This document shows positions 44,400 to 52,750 of a DNA stretch of 64,000 bases, one piece after another. The notes below the pieces were generated by a model. That model was not told where the DNA came from, did not search any database, and saw only the letters and a program-made list of their open reading frames with translations. The stretch is from Rhizobium sp. JAB6. GTDB taxonomy: Bacteria > Pseudomonadota > Alphaproteobacteria > Rhizobiales > Rhizobiaceae. A program made the translations under genes and the position numbers. The stretch spans positions 186,001-250,000 of the forward strand of contig NZ_PYJQ01000009.1 of NCBI RefSeq assembly GCF_003024605.1, read 5' to 3'. How positions within the stretch are numbered: position 1 is the stretch's first letter; each line of letters starts with the position of its first letter.

Positions 44400-45199
44400 T
44401 GAACCCGGCCCGCTCTCTCGGCGATCATCTGCGCGAATGGCGGCAACGCCGCCGCATGAGCCAGCTCGAATTCGCCCTCGAAGCCAATATATCGCAGCGA
44501 CATCTGAGCTTCATCGAGAGCGGGCGGGCGCTTCCGAGCCGCGAGATGCTGATGCATCTCGCAGAACGGCTCGGCGTACCCTTGCGCGACCGTAACCCCA
44601 TGCTTCTGGCGGCCGGATTTGCTCCGGTCTTTCCCGAACGCAAGCTGGACGACCCTGCGCTTGCGCCGGCACGGCGCGCCATCGACATGCTGCTGAAGGG
44701 ACACGAACCCTTCCCGGCTCTGGCGGTCGACCGGCACTGGACACTGACCGCCGCCAATGCCGCCGTTGCGCCCCTGCTTGCCGGTGTCCTCGATGTCTCG
44801 TTGACCCAGGGGCCGGTTAACGTCCTGCGATTGAGCCTGCATCCCCAAGGTCTGGCATCCCGCATCGCCAATCTAGCCGAATGGCGGGCACATCTGTTGG
44901 AGCGCCTACGCCAACAGATATCGGCGACCGGCGATCCCATCCTGATAAAACTGCTTGCGGAACTGTCGGCCTATCCCGCACCGCCTGCGCCGAAATCGGC
45001 GGTTCCGGAGCGGGATTTCGCCGGCATTGCCGTACCTCTGGAGCTTGTCACCGAGGCGGGACATCTCTCGTTTCTATCCACCACGACTGTCTTCGGAACG
45101 CCTGTCGATGTCACGCTGTCGGAACTCGCAATCGAATCCTTCTTTCCCGCGAATCCCCATACGGCGGAAGCGCTGAAGAGGATGCTGCCGGGCAGTTGA
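44396..45199 (+). CDS. XRE-family regulator with MmyB-like ligand-binding domain
   Basis: A 267-residue protein. An N-terminal helix-turn-helix (residues ~8-64, MSQLEFALEANISQRHLSFIES) is followed by a ~170-residue MmyB-like ligand-binding domain (HWTLTAANAAVAPLLAGV, then ATTVFGTPVDVTLSELAIE pattern). Such regulators respond to small lipophilic or fatty-acid-like ligands in Streptomyces relatives and control neighbouring genes. Its coupling to the NTF2-like gene makes that gene a likely target or ligand source. Confidence 0.9.
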   Translation: MMNPARSLGDHLREWRQRRRMSQLEFALEANISQRHLSFIESGRALPSREMLMHLAERLGVPLRDRNPMLLAAGFAPVFPERKLDDPALAPARRAIDMLLKGHEPFPALAVDRHWTLTAANAAVAPLLAGVLDVSLTQGPVNVLRLSLHPQGLASRIANLAEWRAHLLERLRQQISATGDPILIKLLAELSAYPAPPAPKSAVPERDFAGIAVPLELVTEAGHLSFLSTTTVFGTPVDVTLSELAIESFFPANPHTAEALKRMLPGS

Positions 45200-45214
45200 A
45201 CGCGCGGCGGGCGA

Positions 45215-45859
45215 TCAGAACTCGACGCCCGGCTGGCCCTTGATGCCCGAACGGAAAGGATGCTTGATCAATTCCATCTCGGTCACGAGATCGGCAATCT
45301 CGATCAGCTCCTCCTTGGCATTGCGGCCCGTCAGAACCACATGGGTCATGTAAGGCTTCTCGTTCTTGAGGAACTCAAGCACCTCATGGATATCGAGATA
45401 GTCGTATCGCAGCGCGATATTGATCTCATCCAGCAGCACCATGGAGTTGCGTTCGTCGCGGATCAGTTCCTTGGCCTTTTCCCAGGCAGCGGACGCCGCC
45501 GCCACGTCGCGCGCGCGATCCTGAGTCTCCCATGTGAAGCCCTCGCCCATCGTGTGAAACTGGCAAAGATCGGAGAAATGCTTCTCGATCAAATCGCGCT
45601 CACCGGTCCACATGGCGCCCTTGATGAACTGCACCACCGCACTCGGCTTTCCATGGGCGATGTGGCGGAAGATCATGCCGAAGGCGGAGGAAGACTTTCC
45701 CTTGCCCTTGCCGGTATGGACGATGATCAGGCCCTTCTCGTCTGTCTTGGTCGCCATGATCTTGTCGCGGGCGGCCTTCTTCTTCGCCATCTTGTCGGCG
45801 TGACGGGCGTCGTCGTTCTTCGGGACATCCGCGCCGGTTTCGGCCAATTCGTCGCTCAT
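45215..45859 (-). CDS. cobO: Cob(I)yrinic acid a,c-diamide adenosyltransferase
   Basis: A 214-residue CobA/CobO-type adenosyltransferase (not PduO type). The P-loop is VHTGKGKGKSSSAFG (residues ~48-62), with QFIKGAMWTGERDL and LLDEINIALRY (Walker B) further on. It moves the adenosyl group of ATP to Co(I). ATG 45859 overlaps the cupin stop by 4 nt. Last gene of the riboswitch-led cobU-cobW-cobN-cupin-cobO operon; it converges with the XRE gene 15 nt away. Confidence 0.95.
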   Translation of the reverse strand: MSDELAETGADVPKNDDARHADKMAKKKAARDKIMATKTDEKGLIIVHTGKGKGKSSSAFGMIFRHIAHGKPSAVVQFIKGAMWTGERDLIEKHFSDLCQFHTMGEGFTWETQDRARDVAAASAAWEKAKELIRDERNSMVLLDEINIALRYDYLDIHEVLEFLKNEKPYMTHVVLTGRNAKEELIEIADLVTEMELIKHPFRSGIKGQPGVEF

Positions 45860-46455
45860 TGCATTCTCCCTGATATGATCGATTTCTGTGTCAGCGGTCC
45901 GCCACGCCAGAGGTAAAGCGCAACAAGGGGCTGGTCTTCCGTGCGCATCGCGTGGCGGATATTCGAGGGGTGATGGATGATCTCGCCCGACCAGCGCGGC
46001 AGGAACGGCTGGGCATCCTTGCTCCATAACGAGCCGTCGGTCAGCGGAATATAGATCTCCTCCGCCTCATGATGATGGTCCGGATAATGCACATCGGGAC
46101 CGAGCAGCAGGAAGCCGCCCGCCATCTCTTCGCTTGCGAAATGCCCGCGCGTACCGAACAACTCCACCCAGCCATATCGCTGCAGGAAATCGCTGCCGAA
46201 ATCGGTGACGCCGTAGGTCTGGGCCCAATGAAGCAAATCAGCGGAGCGATAAAGCCCGTCGAGCAGAGCCCCTTCCGCCCCGCTGGCAGCTCGATTGCGC
46301 GTGCGAAGATAGGCCACCGCGGGAAGATCGCATGCCGCAAGCGACCGCTCCTCCATCGGCCAATCGAACCCCTCGAGAAAATGCCGCAGTAACGGATCGC
46401 TGCGCGACCGCAGATAATCCCGAAAGGCGGCCAAAAGCTCGTCGACCGCACTCAT
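45856..46455 (-). CDS. DMSP-lyase-family cupin inside the cob operon
   Basis: A 199-residue protein. The helical N-terminal half leads into a small-barrel cupin with the metal-binding pattern HYPDHHHEAEEIYIPL (residues ~122-137) and a later HHPSNIRHAM. These features match the dimethylsulfoniopropionate lyase (DddL/DddQ-like) cupin family. Its 4-nt overlaps with cobN (upstream) and cobO (downstream) show that it is translated as part of the B12 operon, so a role in cobalamin synthesis or its regulation is as likely as DMSP cleavage. No other sulfonium metabolism gene is nearby. Confidence 0.8.
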   Translation of the reverse strand: MSAVDELLAAFRDYLRSRSDPLLRHFLEGFDWPMEERSLAACDLPAVAYLRTRNRAASGAEGALLDGLYRSADLLHWAQTYGVTDFGSDFLQRYGWVELFGTRGHFASEEMAGGFLLLGPDVHYPDHHHEAEEIYIPLTDGSLWSKDAQPFLPRWSGEIIHHPSNIRHAMRTEDQPLVALYLWRGGPLTQKSIISGRMQ

Positions 46456-49400
46456 GCTGCCGCCTCCTTACCCTCTTTCAGGCTTTCCAGATCGAATCGC
46501 GCCGAATTGCTTCTCGGCGTCCAGAGCTTGCGGTCGATCGCCTCCAGCAGACGTTCCCGCATGTCCCTCAGCGCAGCCGGATTCTTCTCCCCCATGAAAT
46601 CCCGCACATGCTGATCAACGACAAAGGCCTGATAGACGGCTTCGAAATGATGATTGCGCACGGCACCCGTCGTCGCGGCGAAGGCAAAGAGATAATCCAC
46701 CGTTGCAGCAATCTCGAAGGCGCCTTTGTAGCCATGGCGCATGATGCCCTCGATCCACTTGGGATTGACGACGCGGCCGCGCACGACCCGGCCGATCTCC
46801 TCTTCAAGCGAGCGGATCACAGGCTTTTCCGGCCTCGAATGATCATTGTGGTAGATCGAGGGACGCGCGCCGCCAAGTTGTTCGGCCGCCGCAGCCATGC
46901 CGCCCTCGAATTGATAATAATCGTCGCTGTCGAGGAGGTCATGCTCGCGATTGTCCTGATTCTGCACGACCGCCTGGATCGAACGCAACCGCTCCTCGAA
47001 GACGCCGCGCTCGGCTCTTCCTTCCTCGCCGGCGCCATAGGCATAGCTACCCCAGACGAGATAAGCCTCGGCCAAATCGGCACGCCGCTCCCAGCCCTTC
47101 TCATCGATCAGCGCCTGCAGACCGGCGCCGTAGGCTCCGGGCTTGGAGCCGAAGATGCGATAACCGGCCCTGCGGCTGGCAGACGCCGTGTCCAGTCCGG
47201 CTGCCTCAAGCCGCGCGATCTCGCCGCGCATGCGCGCTGCAATCGGATTGTCGGCCGCATCTTCATCCAGCATGCCGACGGCGCGGATAGCCTTGTCGAA
47301 CAAGGCGATCTGCTCGGGAAATGCATCACGGAAAAAGCCGGATATGCGCAACGTGACATCGACACGCGGCCGCCCAAGCATGGCCGGCGGGATGACCTCA
47401 TAGCCGGTGACGCGGCGCGACGTCATATCCCAGACGGGCTTGACGCCGATCAGTGCCAGCGCCTGCGCGACATCGTCGCCACCCGTGCGCATGTTCGACG
47501 TGCCCCAGGCGGTCAGCCCGAAGGAAACGGGCCATTCGCCGTGATCCTGAACGTAGCGGCGCACCAGCAGCTCGGCCGATTTTTTGCCAAGTTCGTAAGC
47601 CGCCGGCGTCGGCACGGCGCGGCTATCGACCGAATAGAAATTCCGTCCCGTCGGCAGAACATCCGGTCGGCCACGCGTCGGGGCGCCGGAGGGGCCGGGA
47701 GGAACGAAACGGCCGTCGAGGCCCTTGAGCAGGGCTGCGATCTCGGCATCACCGCAGGAGAGGATGGAGGGCTGGAGCTTTGCGGCGATCTCGCTGAGGA
47801 CCAGGCGGGTGTTTGGCCAGTTGTCGGGACAGGCTATTTCGCCGTCCACGAGCTTTGCGGCCAGCAGTTCGATGCGCTCGACCGTGTCGCCTTGGGTGCG
47901 CCATGGGGCGTTGGAGACATCTTGGAGGATGCCGGCGCGCGACCCCGTCCATTCGGCCGCCATGTCGCAATCCAAAGGGTCGAATGGCTTGTGTGGAGAG
48001 ATGCCCCCCTGTGTCAGCTTCGCTGACATCTCCCCCACAAGGGGGGAGATTGGGGGGAGTATGCTGCCCGCTTCTCCTGATGCATCACCAATCGCGTCAG
48101 CGGATTCGATAGTCATTTGAGGCGATGCCGTGCCACGAGCAACCAATCTCCCCCCCTGTGGGGGAGATGTCGCGAACGCGGCAGAGGGGGGTACCGTACC
48201 CTCCCCATGCCCCACGCTGACAAAAGCATCCCGTGCAATCGCGCGCTGCAGACTCTGATCTCCACCCTCGCCCAGACCGCGCGGCACCCTTGCCAGCGCC
48301 ACCGTCAAATCCGTCAGCAGCCGCCCGGAAGGCGAAACGCCGAAAATGTGCAAGCCATCGCGGATCTGCATTTCCTTGAGATCGCAGAGGTAAGCATCGA
48401 GTTTGCGCAAGGCCTCATCTTCGCCTTCGCCCTTGGCGATGCCCGCATCCTGATCCAAGCCGATATCGGCGACGAGGTCGAGGATCTGCTTGCGCAACAG
48501 ACGAATGCGGCGGGGGTCGCCGCCCGAAGCCTCGTAATATTCGTCGACCAGCGCCTCGAGATCCTTCAGCGGACCGTAGCTTTCGGCGCGCGTCAGCGCC
48601 GGCGTCAGGTGATCGATGATGACGGCGCTCGTGCGGCGCTTGGCCTGCGTGCCCTCGCCGGGATCGTTGACGATGAAGGGATAGAGGTTCGGCAGCGGCC
48701 CGAGGATCGCTTCCGGGTAACAGGTTTCCGACAAGGCCAGCGCCTTGCCGGGAAGCCATTCGAGATTGCCGTGCTTGCCCATGTGGATGACTGCATGCGC
48801 ATCGAAGGAGCGGCGCAGGAAAGTATAGAAGGCCAGATAGCCGTGCGGCGGCACGAGATCGGGAGAGTGGTAGCTCTCCTTCGGATCGATATTGTAGCCG
48901 CGTGCCGGCTGGATGCCGACAAGCATATCGCCGAAGCGGGCGAACGGCAAGGCAAAACCGTCATCGAGCGCGTAAGGATCGACGTCCGGATCGCCCCAGC
49001 GCGCCGTGATCTCATTCTGAATCTGTTTGGGAAGCGACGAGAAGAAATCCTTATAGTCGCTGTAGGAAAGCCTCTCGCGAACGACGCGGCCATCATGGCC
49101 GGAATTTGTCGGACCTTCCGCCAGGTGCCGCATCAGCGCATCGCCATCGGCAGGCAGATCGGCAACGCCATAACCTGCCGCCTTCATCGCCTTCAATACC
49201 TCGATCGTGCCGGCCGGCGTATCGAGCCCGACGCCATTGCCGAGACGTCCATCCCGATTGGGATAATTCGCCATGACGAGCGCGACGCGGCGATCGCCGG
49301 GCGGCGTATTGCGCAGCCGCGCCCAATTGGCAGCCAGCCGCGCCGTGTAACGCATGCGATCCTCAAGCGGTTCGCTGGCAACGATATTGGCCTCGACACG

Positions 49401-50441
49401 CTCGTCATAGCGGGCCGCCGCCTTGAAGGATACGGCGCGGGCGAGAACGCGCCCGTCGACCTCGGGCAACGCCACATTCATGCCGAGATCGCGAGCCGAA
49501 AGTCCTTGAGACGACGCTTCCCAGGCTTCTTTGGACGAAGCCGAGAAGATGGCTTGCAGAACGACGGCATCACCCGTTTCCAGAACCGTCGCCTGCCGAT
49601 CCGCGCCCGGTGCCGACACTGCAAAGCCTGTCGCATTGATGACGACGCCCGGCTGCAGCTCGGTAAAGACGCTTTCGAGAATGCCGACGGATACGGCATC
49701 CTTGAGGCTATAGGCAAAAACCGGCAGCGGCCGCATTCCCTCGGCGATAAGCGCCTCGATCATAGCTTCGACAGGTTTGGTTTCACCGCTCTGGACGAGA
49801 GCGCGGTAGAAGGAAATCGCGACAGTCGGGGATTCGAGTCCCTCCGGGACCGCCACGGCCGAATTGGAAACCCTCCGCCATTCGTCAACGCCGATCACGC
49901 CCCTGCCCGGCCACCATATGCCGGCCTTCATCAAGGGCACGGCAGGCATCGGCTTCTCGGTGCCCGCGAGTATCGCCTCGGCATAGGCAAGAAACGCGCG
50001 CGAATTCGTCTCGCCGCCCTCGATCAGATAGGACCAGAGCGCGTTGAGATCGTCGAGCGCAACGTTGGAAAAAGGTGTCAGCCCCGGATCCGGCTTCGAA
50101 TCCCCTGGCAGCACCGCAATCAAGGCACCCTGGCGTGCAGCGCAGGCATGCAGCGCCTCCAGCGCATAGTGGAAATAGCTCGCGCCACCAAGCGCCCGCA
50201 CGACGATGAGCTTCGCATGCCGCGCCGTCCTGTCGATATAGGTATCGACGGACATGGGATGCTTGAGGCTCATCAGGCTTGCAAGCCGCAGGGAACGGTC
50301 GCCCTCGCGATGCGCTGCGGCAATCGCCGCAAGCTCGGTATCGGCGGCCGACAGGAAGAGAATATCGCCGGGCGACTGCCCGAGATCGATCGCCTCTTCG
50401 CCGTCGCTGATCGTTCCCTTTTGAGCCAGGAGGAGATGCAT
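46452..50441 (-). CDS. cobN: Aerobic cobaltochelatase large subunit
   Basis: A 1329-residue magnesium-chelatase H-type subunit that binds hydrogenobyrinic acid a,c-diamide and receives cobalt with the AAA+ CobS/CobT subunits (encoded elsewhere). Recognisable blocks include YRALVQSGETKPVEAMIEAL, MGKHGNLEWLPGKALALS, GDPRRIRLLRKQILDLV, AWGTSNMRTGGDD, and the C-terminal HYKGAFEIAATVDYLF-type segment (seen as HGYKGAFEIAATVDYLF). It is longer than the usual ~1250-1280 residues. About 65 extra residues (~750-812) come from two palindromic repeats inserted in frame. It lies 9 nt downstream of cobW. Confidence 0.96.
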   Translation of the reverse strand: MHLLLAQKGTISDGEEAIDLGQSPGDILFLSAADTELAAIAAAHREGDRSLRLASLMSLKHPMSVDTYIDRTARHAKLIVVRALGGASYFHYALEALHACAARQGALIAVLPGDSKPDPGLTPFSNVALDDLNALWSYLIEGGETNSRAFLAYAEAILAGTEKPMPAVPLMKAGIWWPGRGVIGVDEWRRVSNSAVAVPEGLESPTVAISFYRALVQSGETKPVEAMIEALIAEGMRPLPVFAYSLKDAVSVGILESVFTELQPGVVINATGFAVSAPGADRQATVLETGDAVVLQAIFSASSKEAWEASSQGLSARDLGMNVALPEVDGRVLARAVSFKAAARYDERVEANIVASEPLEDRMRYTARLAANWARLRNTPPGDRRVALVMANYPNRDGRLGNGVGLDTPAGTIEVLKAMKAAGYGVADLPADGDALMRHLAEGPTNSGHDGRVVRERLSYSDYKDFFSSLPKQIQNEITARWGDPDVDPYALDDGFALPFARFGDMLVGIQPARGYNIDPKESYHSPDLVPPHGYLAFYTFLRRSFDAHAVIHMGKHGNLEWLPGKALALSETCYPEAILGPLPNLYPFIVNDPGEGTQAKRRTSAVIIDHLTPALTRAESYGPLKDLEALVDEYYEASGGDPRRIRLLRKQILDLVADIGLDQDAGIAKGEGEDEALRKLDAYLCDLKEMQIRDGLHIFGVSPSGRLLTDLTVALARVPRGLGEGGDQSLQRAIARDAFVSVGHGEGTVPPSAAFATSPPQGGRLVARGTASPQMTIESADAIGDASGEAGSILPPISPLVGEMSAKLTQGGISPHKPFDPLDCDMAAEWTGSRAGILQDVSNAPWRTQGDTVERIELLAAKLVDGEIACPDNWPNTRLVLSEIAAKLQPSILSCGDAEIAALLKGLDGRFVPPGPSGAPTRGRPDVLPTGRNFYSVDSRAVPTPAAYELGKKSAELLVRRYVQDHGEWPVSFGLTAWGTSNMRTGGDDVAQALALIGVKPVWDMTSRRVTGYEVIPPAMLGRPRVDVTLRISGFFRDAFPEQIALFDKAIRAVGMLDEDAADNPIAARMRGEIARLEAAGLDTASASRRAGYRIFGSKPGAYGAGLQALIDEKGWERRADLAEAYLVWGSYAYGAGEEGRAERGVFEERLRSIQAVVQNQDNREHDLLDSDDYYQFEGGMAAAAEQLGGARPSIYHNDHSRPEKPVIRSLEEEIGRVVRGRVVNPKWIEGIMRHGYKGAFEIAATVDYLFAFAATTGAVRNHHFEAVYQAFVVDQHVRDFMGEKNPAALRDMRERLLEAIDRKLWTPRSNSARFDLESLKEGKEAAA
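48004..48057. repeat. Palindromic element A inside cobN
   Basis: Nested palindromes: outer CCCCCC (48004-48009) with GGGGGG (48052-48057), TGTCAGC (48012-48018) with GCTGACA (48022-48028), and ATCTCCCCC (48028-48036) with GGGGGAGAT (48042-48050). This is a form of a palindromic sequence that recurs widely in Rhizobiales genomes. On the cobN strand it is read as a peptide around LPPISPLVGEMSAKLTQGG. Confidence 0.85.
48145..48195. repeat. Palindromic element B inside cobN, inverted relative to A
   Basis: ATCTCCCC and GGGGAGAT arms (from 48146 and ending 48169) with a second CGCGAACGCG hairpin (48171-48180) and a closing AGAGGGGGG. The order of the two hairpins is opposite to element A, so the two copies are inverted around ~90 bases. 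It is read in frame as a peptide around VPPSAAFATSPPQGGRL. Confidence 0.8.
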
Positions 50442-50450
50442 GGATTTCCC

Positions 50451-51509
50451 TTAGACCAGCGCTTCGATCGCTTTGCGAACGATCGTCTCGTTCATCTCGT
50501 GCAGGCCGATCACCACAAGCCGGGTCGCGCGCGCTTCACCCGGCATCCAGGCGCGATCGAAATAAGTATCGATGCGGCTGCCAACGGCCTGAAGCTGCAG
50601 GCGCATGGGCTTGCCCGGAACATCCACGAAGCCCTTGAGACGCAGCACGTCATGTTCCGCAATCACGCCCTTCAGCGCATCGACGAAGGCGGCCGGATCG
50701 GCAATCGGGCCGAGTTCGACGACGAAGCTGTCGAATTCGTCGTGATCGTGCGGCGTTCCATCCTCATGCTCCAGCTCGTGATGCGATTTGCGGTTCGCGA
50801 TATCGCCTTCCGTGCCGATGCCGAGGCCGAGCAGGACGGCGGCCGGCACGTCGCCGTTCCTGGCTTCGATGATCGTCGGCTTGCGGGCCGTGCGCGAGGC
50901 AACCTCGGCGCGGACGCGGCCGAGACCATCGACATCGATCAGATCGGTCTTGTTGAGCACGATCAGATCGGCACAGGTCAGCTGATCCTCGAACAGTTCC
51001 TCGATCGGGCTTTCATGATCGAGTGAATCGTCCTCGACGCGGGCGGCCTCGACGGCGTCGTGATCGTCGGCGAAACGGCCGGCCGCAACGGCCGCGCTAT
51101 CGACGACGGTAATGACACCGTCCACCGTCACGTGGGTGCGGATGTCAGGCCAGTTGAAGGCGGCGACCAGCGGCTGCGGCAACGCAAGGCCAGAGGTCTC
51201 GATGACGATGTGATCCGGGCGCGCGTCGCGCTCCAGCAGCTTCGTCATGGTGGGGATGAAATCGTCGGCCACGGTGCAGCAGATGCAGCCATTGGTCAAT
51301 TCGATGATATCGTCTTCGGTGCAGTTCTCCGCGCCGCAACCCTTCAGCACGTCGCCATCGACCCCGAGATCGCCGAATTCGTTGATGATCAGCGCGATCT
51401 TCTTGCCGCCGGCGTTCTGCAGGAGGTTGCGGATCATCGTCGTCTTGCCGGCTCCTAGGAAGCCGGTGATGACGGTGGCGGGAATCTTTTCCTGGTTCAT
51501 ATGGATCAA
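50451..51509 (-). CDS. cobW: CobW, COG0523 GTPase of the cobalamin operon
   Basis: A 352-residue G3E GTPase. G1 is [13 protein letters not shown] (residues ~14-26), the metal motif NGCICCTV is near 73, NKTD is the guanine motif, and a His-rich [17 protein letters not shown] stretch comes before the CobW_C domain. Proposed to load or deliver cobalt to the CobNST chelatase. Its ATG overlaps cobU by 4 nt, and it precedes cobN by 9 nt, under the shared riboswitch. It is distinct from the Zur-linked paralogue at 28500-29705. Confidence 0.95.
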   Translation of the reverse strand: MIHMNQEKIPATVITGFLGAGKTTMIRNLLQNAGGKKIALIINEFGDLGVDGDVLKGCGAENCTEDDIIELTNGCICCTVADDFIPTMTKLLERDARPDHIVIETSGLALPQPLVAAFNWPDIRTHVTVDGVITVVDSAAVAAGRFADDHDAVEAARVEDDSLDHESPIEELFEDQLTCADLIVLNKTDLIDVDGLGRVRAEVASRTARKPTIIEARNGDVPAAVLLGLGIGTEGDIANRKSHHELEHEDGTPHDHDEFDSFVVELGPIADPAAFVDALKGVIAEHDVLRLKGFVDVPGKPMRLQLQAVGSRIDTYFDRAWMPGEARATRLVVIGLHEMNETIVRKAIEALV

Positions 51510-52030
51510 CCCTTCATTTTCAGCGGGAGGCCCGCTGCGATAAGATAAACTTCGGCACTTGCCGCCGCGGCCATCTGGTGCAGGCGGCCGGCATGATCGC
51601 GAAATTCTCGCGCCATGCGATTCTCCGGCACGATTCCCAAGCCTACCTCGTTGGACACGAGAACGAGCCGCGATCGTGCGGTCGGCAGAAATTGAGTGAG
51701 CGCGGCAAATTCCGCCGCCATGTCACGCTCCGCCATCATCAGATTGGTCACCCAGAGCGTCAGGCAGTCGACAAGCACCGCCCGCCCCTCGGCGTCGATC
51801 GCGGCAAGTTGCGCCACAAGATCGATCGGCTCCTCATGCGTCTGCCAAAGGTTGCCGCGGTCGGCACGATGCTGGGCGATGCGCTCGCGCATCTCGTCAT
51901 CCCACGCCCGCCCGGTCGCCACATAGTGACGTTCCAGCCCCATGTCCGAAATCAGGGATTCGGCAAACCTGGATTTGCCGGAACGCGCGCCGCCGAGGAC
52001 GAAAACTGCTTGGGAAGCTGAAGACGACAT
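51506..52030 (-). CDS. cobU: Adenosylcobinamide kinase / guanylyltransferase
   Basis: A 174-residue bifunctional CobU/CobP enzyme: phosphorylates adenosylcobinamide, then adds GMP. P-loop [16 protein letters not shown] is at residues ~11-26; [23 protein letters not shown] holds the guanylylated His region, followed by [12 protein letters not shown] and [20 protein letters not shown]. First gene of the operon, about 120 nt downstream of the predicted riboswitch. The P. denitrificans name is CobP. Confidence 0.94.
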   Translation of the reverse strand: MSSSASQAVFVLGGARSGKSRFAESLISDMGLERHYVATGRAWDDEMRERIAQHRADRGNLWQTHEEPIDLVAQLAAIDAEGRAVLVDCLTLWVTNLMMAERDMAAEFAALTQFLPTARSRLVLVSNEVGLGIVPENRMAREFRDHAGRLHQMAAAASAEVYLIAAGLPLKMKG

Positions 52031-52149
52031 CCGCTATTGCCGCTCCCACGCAAAAGCGAGGCTCGTCGGCATCAAGCCGATACCGGAAAACGGGCGCCTA
52101 CACGCCGAAAACTCGTCTTGCGCCATGACAACCTCCGTGCTGGCAGCGG

Positions 52150-52330
52150 GACTGACGTCCCAGGACAGGCTCTGCGCCCGGCACGCATGGCAGGTCTCCT
52201 GGCTCGCGGATAAGGCGCTGCGACGGGGGCGGACCGAAATCGGTCGCCCCAGTCGTACGCCGGCGGATCTTTCTCGCCTTCCCGGCAACGCATCATGAAA
52301 AGGCGGACGATTCGTAGAACAAGAGGCGTC
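52150..52330 (-). promoter_or_regulatory. Cobalamin (AdoCbl) riboswitch of the cobU-W-N-cupin-O operon
   Basis: Read on the minus strand, the B12 box GAGCCAGGAGACCTGCC lies at 52189-52205, with upstream conserved parts including a GCCGGGAAGGCGAGA segment (about 52270-52290) and GC-rich paired arms between. A GGGAC/GTCCC hairpin at about 52149-52162 just after the box could be the expression platform. The riboswitch is expected to lower operon expression when adenosylcobalamin is plentiful. Outer limits are approximate. Confidence 0.88.
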
Positions 52331-52750
52331 CAGCCCCGGTTGATCATGATGCCACGCCAGTGGCTTTTTCAATTTGTGCCTGCCTCGCCCCGTTCGCCCC
52401 ATGCGAACCATCGACGGAGTAGGATTCAAACCGAACGAAAGACCCTGACCGCTCTACAGTCGCGGGGTCGGCTGTGATGAGAACGCCCGGATTGGGTCCG
52501 TCCCTACACATTCCCTTTTCATCCCATGCGGCAGATCGCCGCTCGGGAACCATTCGTTATGCCGGCAATGATTAGGCCTTCACTTGCGTCAAGTCAATCA
52601 ACGGTACGGATGCGACCTTAGCCGTCCTGATTGCGAAATCGGCTGAAAATTCCCACGAAACCAGCGGTTTTTTTGCCGTATTTCTTTGATGTTAGGGGTT
52701 TATAGAGGGTAGGCTCTCACATTCGAATAAACACGTATCGTCCGTTTCCC
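52331..52750. other. Gene-free stretch between cobU riboswitch and clc
   Basis: No protein gene is supported here. It must contain the minus-strand promoter of the cobU operon and the + strand promoter of clc. A tRNA-like patch around 52410-52460 on the minus strand is discussed under rejected items. The last ~130 bases before clc are AT-rich, as expected for a promoter. Confidence 0.5.

Noticed and set aside
48117..51026. Long + strand open frame antisense to cobN and cobW
   Set aside because: Shadow of the GC-rich minus-strand genes; no ribosome site, no family similarity and ends within cobW.
52410..52470. tRNA-like patch on the minus strand (GTAGAGC and GGTTTGAATCC pieces)
   Set aside because: The distance between the D-like and T-like pieces is too short for an anticodon arm and variable loop, and no 7-bp acceptor stem pairs. 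At most a relic.
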